A stretch of DNA of 64,000 bases, from the NCBI GenBank assembly GCA_019055375.1, contig JAHQIW010005317.1, forward strand, positions 124,001 to 188,000, in the 5' to 3' direction. The notes beneath the pieces were generated by a model that worked only from the letters and a program-made list of their open reading frames with translations, did not search any database and was not told where the DNA came from. Both the position numbers and the translations under genes were made by a program. Of this stretch, positions 59,601 through 64,000 are shown in pieces. Origin of the DNA: Parelaphostrongylus tenuis (Eukaryota; Nematoda; Chromadorea; Rhabditida; Metastrongylidae). Every line of letters starts with the position of its first letter. The first letter of the stretch is position 1.

Positions 59601-62600
59601 CCCCCGCAGAACACCTCTTAGCCACGGTGAAGGGATAAACCATCTGGGAGCTAAATGAGTTTAGTTTAGTTGATTTCCACGATCTGCAGTTTTTAATATA
59701 AGCGATACGTGGCGGCCCTCTCTTTTTTACAATCCTCGACTCTATTACAAAACTTTGGTAGCTTTCAATGTGCTGCGAGCACCTTCCATTGTTCCTTGAT
59801 CGAGGATTACTTGTATATATTGACTGAATTTCCTTCTACGTATGACTTCCACATAATAGTGAAAATCTCTTGAGTTTTTTCTCACTTAACCTGGCATTTT
59901 GGGTCGTATACAGACTTGGAGACCAAGAATGCGGCATCTATCCTTCAATTATGCCGTCTGTCATTTGTAAAGAAAAAGGGAAATTCCACCAATAAAGAAT
60001 GGCTCATATTTTGGAGAGACACTTCCGACGAAATGTTTGCGATAATTAACTTTATCACGTTTCATATTACCTCAAAAGTCCAACTAGCTCTAAACCACGG
60101 CATAACTGAAGAAATCAAATAAAATTCTCTCTATTCAACCGCTCTAGCGGTGGTATGATGTTACAAATGTATATCCATCGATGTAGAGTGATGTGCGAAA
60201 ATTTCGCTTCAGGCGGGACTAGAACCCGACGAAAAGACGAGAGTTTTGCACATCACTCTACATCAACTGAAGAAATGTAAATTTCGGGGTTTGTAGTTCA
60301 GTTTGTAAGAAAATCTGCATAGCTTCACTACATTATTTATCCGGATCCTGTGGTGTTTTTATTTTGAGGATCGTCGTCTTATCCTTCATCACTCACTCGT
60401 GAAATCTATAGAGAAGCACCACAAGTCTATGTTCAGTCGTGGAGGAAAGATAATAGTCCGACTTGAACCCGCACCACCCAACAATGTCGGTCCACAGAGG
60501 TCAAGCGTTTTCGACTTTCTCCGTCTCGTGTTTCGCGCCGGCGGTGAAGACGATGTGAGTTTCTCAAGTAATTTGGGTACTTAAGAAGCGACTCGAGTCT
60601 TCCTTTCTACTATTGTTTCAATCTTTTAGTTCCATAAGAAGTATGAAGATGCACTGAAGCGCAAAACGTGGCAGCGATCCAGCTCAGGTTCGAGCTCCAG
60701 CGGAGTAAGTGGTCGTTATTCTTTTCAGTTATTCGCGAAAATTATTCAATATGCCTGATAATCAATTTTTGAGCCACGCATGTCAGTGGTCTGTCAAGCA
60801 GGGCTGACTTATAGAGCCCGGTACACGTGGTTCGATCTTGCGATCTCGTCAGTCGGGCAATTCTCCATTCTCGTTTTTTTTTTTGCCAATCCAGTGTGGG
60901 TGCTCCAGTCCCCACATTAAGAGTTAGCGACGACGAACGCTTTACACTCTATGTCCAGTGAAAATCTCACCGAACATAGAGTGTTGTACACTCGATTGCC
61001 TTTGGCTAATATATTCATATATCATATCTTTCGTTTCGAGTGTATTCTTAAGACCACTGTGTACAATACTCTGTCTTTGGTGAGAATTTCACTGGACATA
61101 GAGTGTAAAACGTTCGTCGTCGCTAACTCTCAATGTGGGGACTGGTGCACCCACAGAGATTAGCAAAATACGAGAAAGGGTAACTGCCCGACTGACGAGA
61201 TCGCAAGATCGAAACACGCTCTATATCGGGCTCTATAAGTCAGCCCTCCTTGACAGACCACTGACATGCGTGGCTCAAAAATGATTATCAGACATATTGA
61301 AATCTGAGCTGTGGTCTTAAGAAAACACTCGAATCGAAAGAAAATCATTCAGTTTTTTATATGGGATTGAAAGATTTCTGCGCTTCGATTTCAGTCCAGA
61401 ACTAGTCAAGGAGTACAAGTGCGTCCGGTGGGAATCGCTGGTCTCGAAAAGCGATTGCTGGAGGTCAATCAGCGGACAAATGAAACCATCAGCCAAGTAT
61501 GTTGCCAAGAATACTCCCATTTCTGTTCTCTTCAATCATTATCTAGATTGAATATGTATACCTCATTGTTCATCTATCTTTCCTTGCTACAAGTTCTAAG
61601 AATAGGTTGGTTATATTGATTTCCCTACCAGTTGTTCAGGCATTTGAGGATATGTCAAGGCTGATGGAAAGCGCTCGAGATATGGTTGCTTTGTCAAAGA
61701 GTATAGCCGAAAAGCTTCGGTCTCGTAAAGGAGAGATAACGGAAGATGAAGTGAGTTCAATGACAAAAAGCATAAGCTTTGTTTTTTCCTTCCACAATCT
61801 GTATTCTTCTACCTTCTTGTTTTTGTGCAGCGCGTGTGGCGTAATGGGTTAGATGGGTGTTATGCGGCACACATGACCGGTATATCGGCAGTCTATGTTT
61901 CTATCCCGTGCTCAAGGGTTAACCAAGCCTTCCATCCCTTCGTGGTCGGCGAATTGGCACCACACTTGGTCTGAAGAATATAGCAGCACTGGCTTGATAT
62001 ATTGGTAGGCCACCACGAGTGATTGTGAAGGCCAGATATGCATTCAGTGATCTCTAATGATCTCTAATAAAGTTTAAATGTGTGGCACATCCCTCAGGGA
62101 ACCGATCAACTCCGAGAGCTTCATTCTTTTATCCTCTACATTGGAGTTTTCATTTTTTGTCACCCTATTTTTATTTTTTGCATAATGTTGTCTTCTGGGT
62201 GATTATTCTTAATAATAAAATATTTCAGACAGTCGCCTTCAAGTCGTACCTACTCTCTCTCGGAGTTTCAGATCCAGTAACGAAATCGACGTATGGAAGT
62301 GGAGCGGTTTACTTTGATAAACTTGGTGAAGAGCTTTGTACTGTTCTTCTTGAACCCTTAAAGGTATTTTAAGGTGGATCTATAAATCAGTTGCTTTTTA
62401 AAGCTGTGCAGATATATGCCTGATAAAACACTATTTGAGCCACGCAATGTCAGTGGTCTATCAATGAGGGCTGACTTATAGAGCCCGATACACGTGTTTT
62501 CGATCTTGCGATCTCGTCAGTCGGGCTGTAACTCTTTTTTGTCTTTTGCTAATCTCTGTGGGAGCTCCAGTCCCCACACTGAGAGATAGCGACGACGAAC

Positions 62601-63763
62601 GTTTTACACTTTATGTTCAGTGAAATTTTTACCGAACACAGAGTGTTGTACACTCGAATGCTCTTGGCTGGTATATTCAAAATATCATGTCTTTCGTTTC
62701 GAGTATTTTTGAGACCACTGCTCAAATTTCAATATGCCTGATAATCACTATTTGACGAGATCGCAGGATCGAAACACGTGTATCGGACTCTATAAGTCAG
62801 CCCGCATCTATAGACCACTGACATGCGTGGCTCAAATAGTGATTATCAGGCATATTGAAATTTGAGCTGTGGTCTTAAGAAAAACACTCGAAACGGAAGA
62901 CATGTTCAATTATAATGCTGTTTTTGCGTTGTGAAGTCAAAGACGAACACCTTTTCTCTTGAACTGTTAATTAGCTGTAAAGCTGTTTCGCAGGAATGTG
63001 GTGGAATGATGACTTTGCCTGAAGTTTACTGTCGAGTCAATCGAGCTCGTGGTATGGAACTGCTTTCACCCGAGGATCTCCTCAATGCTTGCCAAGCACT
63101 GAGTAGGCGAATGGACTCACCAATGGAGTGAGTTTCGGAATACGAGCGCTTTCGCAACAGAGCATTTCATCGAGTATTGATTTCGGGTGCTTCTCAAGCA
63201 ATTTTTCGCTCTTAATTCTAACCCCGTTCAAGACTGTTGCTTCTCTTGAAGGCGTCTTAAGATAGTTTGTCTCTGAAAATCAGCAGAAATTATTTTGTGC
63301 ATTCTGTCATTAGTCTACTCCCTTGGATATAATCACAGTAGTATTAAGTTTTTCTTCTAGGCTTCATCGTTTTGCTACTGGAGTGATAGTAGTACAGTTG
63401 AAAACGGCTTCAATAGAGAGTATGGTGGAAGCAACAACTGAATTTGTTAAAGCGAATGGAAGTGCGACTGCTAGTGAATTGGCTGCTAGTCGTGGTATTA
63501 CGGTCATATTGGCGAAAGAACGGTAAATGGTGGTCCTGTGTCCGATTTTGCATCCACTTTATCCGTCTCTGTGCTTTAAAATTCTTGGTTTATTGAATTT
63601 TCAATGTAATTTTGGGGTGGAAAAAACCATACAGAGATTGCTGACTTTATTGACATGTGAATTTTCCAGGCTTCTGGCGGCAGAAGAACAGGCAATGCTC
63701 TGCCGTGATGACTCGATGGAAGGTCTAAAATTCTACCCCAATCGATTCCTTATCGACGTTTAG
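56681..63763 (+). CDS. vps-36: VPS36, ESCRT-II complex subunit (ten exons)
   Basis: VPS36 is the ESCRT-II subunit that binds ubiquitin and phosphoinositides through its N-terminal GLUE domain and sorts cargo into multivesicular endosomes. Proposed exons: 56681-56811, 59914-59966, 60437-60554, 60630-60704, 61395-61496, 61640-61750, 62229-62363, 62994-63127, 63361-63522, 63670-63763. The product is about 371 residues, close to the human protein. Diagnostic blocks are [11 protein letters not shown] with GIYDGD (start of GLUE), [14 protein letters not shown] (GLUE), [58 protein letters not shown] (winged helix 1), [20 protein letters not shown] and [10 protein letters not shown]. Exons 3-10 join in frame at GT/AG sites. 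Exon 1 needs a one-base frame change between about 56768 and 56803 to reach ADHRL; exon 2 (53 bases) and the GTGATC donor are less certain. Confidence 0.93.
56925..57145 (+). mobile_element. tRNA-derived SINE, T family (VPS36 intron 1)
   Basis: Leader (tgacggctggcggctgacag, gatgcgctgtagagtagaaa), head (gcgtcagtagtgtaacggat), B-box relative ggttctagtccc and tail (gttttgcacatcactctgca). The inverted tail hairpin (aaccgctctagcggtggtat) at 56938-56959 precedes the leader, so this too may be a composite of two opposed copies. Confidence 0.78.
57340..57402 (-). ncRNA. Hammerhead-like motif, divergent (A family)
   Basis: The - strand has GTGCTA, CTGAGGA (57389-57395), hairpin GCCC-TCGA-GGAC, GAAA (57373-57376), then a longer stem III around ctgtacag (gaggtgt/acacct). 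The stem I 3' strand could not be placed. In the second copy (about 57905-57975) the hairpin GTCC/GGAC is perfect, but CUGANGA reads CTTGTGA. Possibly a type with an extended stem III. Confidence 0.45.
57577..57873 (+). mobile_element. tRNA-derived SINE, B family (VPS36 intron 1)
   Basis: Head gcgcatgtggcgcagtgatt, body with gccatccatccctctggggt and 3' end atcaacgccgagagctttat, as in the other B copies. It sits exactly between the two A-family repeats, in sense with VPS36. No clear target duplication. Confidence 0.85.
58263..58352 (-). mobile_element. tRNA-derived SINE fragment, T family (intron 1)
   Basis: On the - strand a near-perfect B box (gggttcgattccc, from 58316-58328) and a ttttacacatcactcagcat tail are present. 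The head stops at ggatagggtaaaatgcggg. Confidence 0.75.
58470..58518 (-). ncRNA. Hammerhead ribozyme, type I, intact (H2)
   Basis: On the - strand: stem I GGGTCA, core CTGACGA, stem II GGAGG/CCTCC around CCGAAA, core GAAA, stem III ACACC/GGTGT with no loop, cleavage triplet GTA, and TGGCCC closing stem I with six pairs (one G-U). No core base deviates from the consensus. It is antisense to VPS36. Confidence 0.92.
58810..58857 (+). ncRNA. Hammerhead ribozyme, type I, intact, sense in VPS36 intron 1 (H2)
   Basis: Stem I GGGTCA (58810-58815), core CTGACGA (58816-58822), stem II GGAGG (58823-58827) and CCTCC (58833-58837) with loop ACGAA, core GAAA (58838-58841), stem III ACACC/GGTGT (58841-58850), cleavage after A58851 of GTA, stem I TGACCC (58852-58857). 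All three stems pair perfectly, including compensating differences from the partner at 58470-58518. This is the strongest ribozyme in the window, and it would be transcribed with VPS36. Confidence 0.94.
58930..59115 (+). mobile_element. tRNA-derived SINE, T family (intron 1)
   Basis: Leader (ttgacggttggttgctgacg, gcgttgcagcgtagacagag), head (gtcgttagtgcaataggtta), B box ggttcgagcccc and tail gttttccacatcacccaaca. Confidence 0.8.
59440..59660. repeat. GC-richer patch with small hairpins (intron 1)
   Basis: An imperfect palindrome ttggttactacc...ggtagtaacc-like structure lies at 59535-59568 (gttggttactac facing gtagcaaccaag), and ggggggttgaaccccc near 59590 is a perfect short palindrome. It may be another tRNA-derived repeat on the - strand, but I cannot place it in a family. 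Confidence 0.4.
60130..60290. repeat. Inverted pair of T-family SINE fragments (VPS36 intron 2)
   Basis: tgtagagtgatgtgcgaaaa (60183-60202) mirrors gagttttgcacatcactctaca (60241-60262). The left half carries the inverted tail hairpin aaccgctctagcggtggtat and a B box relative (gggactagaaccc). Confidence 0.75.
60816..60858 (-). ncRNA. Hammerhead ribozyme with one core change (H1)
   Basis: The - strand has GCCCGA, CTGACGA, GATC-GCAA-GATC, GAAC (consensus GAAA), stem III CACGTG-type, GTA, CCGGGC. The stems are good. The A15.1 to C change breaks the pair next to the cleavage site and predicts weak or no activity. Confidence 0.8.
61186..61231 (+). ncRNA. Hammerhead ribozyme with disrupted stem III (H1, sense in intron 4)
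   Basis: GCCCGA (61186-61191), CTGACGA, stem II GATC-GCAA-GATC with a GNRA loop, GAAA (61211-61214), then an altered stem III (cacgctctata in place of cacgtgta) and TCGGGC (61226-61231). Stems I and II and the core are perfect. Stem III is three bases longer and mispaired. Confidence 0.8.
61829..62136 (+). mobile_element. tRNA-derived SINE, B family (VPS36 intron 6)
   Basis: Diverged copy: head gcgcgtgtggcgtaatgggt, body gccttccatcccttcgtggt, gtgaaggccagatatgcatt and 3' end atcaactccgagagcttcat. Sense with VPS36. It is the most diverged of the five B copies. Confidence 0.82.
62483..62526 (-). ncRNA. Hammerhead ribozyme, near intact (H1)
   Basis: On the - strand: GCCCGA, CTGACGA, GATC-GCAA-GATC, GAAAA (one extra A), ACAC/GTGT, GTA-type triplet, TCGGGC. 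Apart from the inserted A, every element matches the consensus. Confidence 0.85.
62752..62788 (+). ncRNA. Truncated hammerhead ribozyme (H1, sense in intron 7)
   Basis: TTGACGA (CUGACGA with the first base lost at the junction), GATC-GCAG-GATC, GAAA, ACAC/GTGT, GTA, TCGGAC. The stem I 5' strand was replaced by the junction sequence, so self-cleavage is unlikely. Confidence 0.75.
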
Positions 63764-63998
63764 CTGTGATTTGCTTCATCATCATAGACGTCATGTTTTC
63801 TCCATGATACAGCTGAAGCAGATCTTCATGCTCTTCAGCTGCTAATTGGAGTCGAACGGCTTCATCTCTAAGAATAAGTTTTCCTTTTTTCCACGTTAGC
63901 ATCATCAAACTTAACTCGGTTCTCAGCTCAGCGATATCTATGCTTCTCTGGGCTATCTTCAAAAGAACCCTTATTGGCATATTTAGCTCCGAGCCCGT
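63750..63998 (-). CDS. 3' end of an unrecognised gene, convergent with VPS36 (partial)
   Basis: An open - strand frame enters from the window edge and ends at TAA (63750-63752). The visible 82 residues include IAQRSIDIAELRTELSLMML, TWKKGKLILRDEAVRLQ, LAAEEHEDLLQLYHG and a basic ITAKRR end. It is rich in Leu, Glu and Lys with heptad-like spacing, so a helical or coiled-coil C-terminus is likely. The internal Met (63980) may not be the start, because the frame stays open upstream to the edge. Its last codons overlap the last codons of VPS36 antisense by 14 bp. I do not recognise the family. It is probably real, because codon use looks ordinary and it lies beside a genuine gene, but it could be a chance frame. 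Confidence 0.55.
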   Translation of the reverse strand, partial: TGSELNMPIRVLLKIAQRSIDIAELRTELSLMMLTWKKGKLILRDEAVRLQLAAEEHEDLLQLYHGENMTSMMMKQITAKRR

Positions 63999-64000
63999 GC

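Larger units (their letters stand above)
60755..61345. mobile_element. H1-family inverted hammerhead element, complete pair (intron 4)
   Basis: The best-preserved H1 pair. Left arm 60755-61070 and right arm 61071-61345 are reverse complements over most of their length: ccccacattaagagttagcg faces cgctaactctcaatgtgggg, and gagcccggtacacgtgg faces the right-arm ribozyme. The inner part of the left arm continues into tctttcgtttcgagtgtatt and ttaagaccactg, which is the element's own 3' end. This shows that a unit is followed by another unit in the same orientation, i.e. tandem repetition. Confidence 0.9.
62425..62900. mobile_element. H1-family inverted hammerhead element, centre deleted (intron 7)
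   Basis: The left arm is complete (62425-62752, - sense), including its own 3' end (tctttcgtttcgagtatttt and ctcaaatttcaatatgcctg). The right arm starts abruptly inside the hammerhead at 62752 and runs to 62900. The junction joins cactatttga of the left arm to the cgagatcgca core of the right arm. Confidence 0.88.

Noticed and set aside
1..64000. CRISPR array, rRNA operon or bacterial operon
   Set aside because: No regularly spaced short repeats, rRNA signatures or densely packed ORFs; the intron-bearing VPS36 gene shows a eukaryotic source.

Overview
The window looks like a gene-poor, repeat-dense stretch of nematode nuclear DNA, probably from a strongylid (hookworm-like) parasite. The lineage is inferred from AT-rich sequence, short introns ending in TTTCAG-like acceptors, a probable trans-splice acceptor two bases before a start codon, and relics of RTE, Penelope-like and mariner elements. 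No bacterial features were seen: no operons, rRNA or CRISPR.

Only two cellular genes are supported, both at the right end. The first is a ten-exon VPS36 gene (ESCRT-II subunit) on the + strand, 56681-63763. The second is the 3' end of an unrecognised gene on the - strand, 63750 to the window edge; it converges on VPS36, and the two coding ends overlap by 14 bp. Every VPS36 intron longer than 400 bp holds repeats.

Positions 1-56.6 kb hold decayed mobile DNA and unassigned sequence. Relics include two RTE copies (1.0-2.3 and 51.7-52.5 kb) plus an RTE tail (10.2 kb), two mariner transposase 3' ends (38.6 and 40.5 kb), two Penelope-like endonuclease relics (37.6-38.4 and 48.4-48.7 kb), several tRNA-derived SINE families, microsatellites and foldback repeats. 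Most short ORFs there show no family resemblance.

The striking system is a set of small repeats carrying type I hammerhead self-cleaving ribozymes. At least three families have textbook cores (CUGANGA, a stem II hairpin, GAAA, a zero-loop palindromic stem III, an NUH cleavage site and a complementary stem I). Best copies are 4076-4118 (+), 58810-58857 (+) and 58470-58518 (-). Copies often occur as inverted pairs with the two ribozymes pointing outward, and some also show direct tandem repetition of a 240-370 bp unit. This resembles retrozymes, non-autonomous hammerhead circular-RNA retroelements thought to use Penelope-like machinery; a Penelope-like relic here carries a similar hammerhead-like motif. 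One intact copy lies in sense orientation inside VPS36 intron 1, so it could cut the pre-mRNA.
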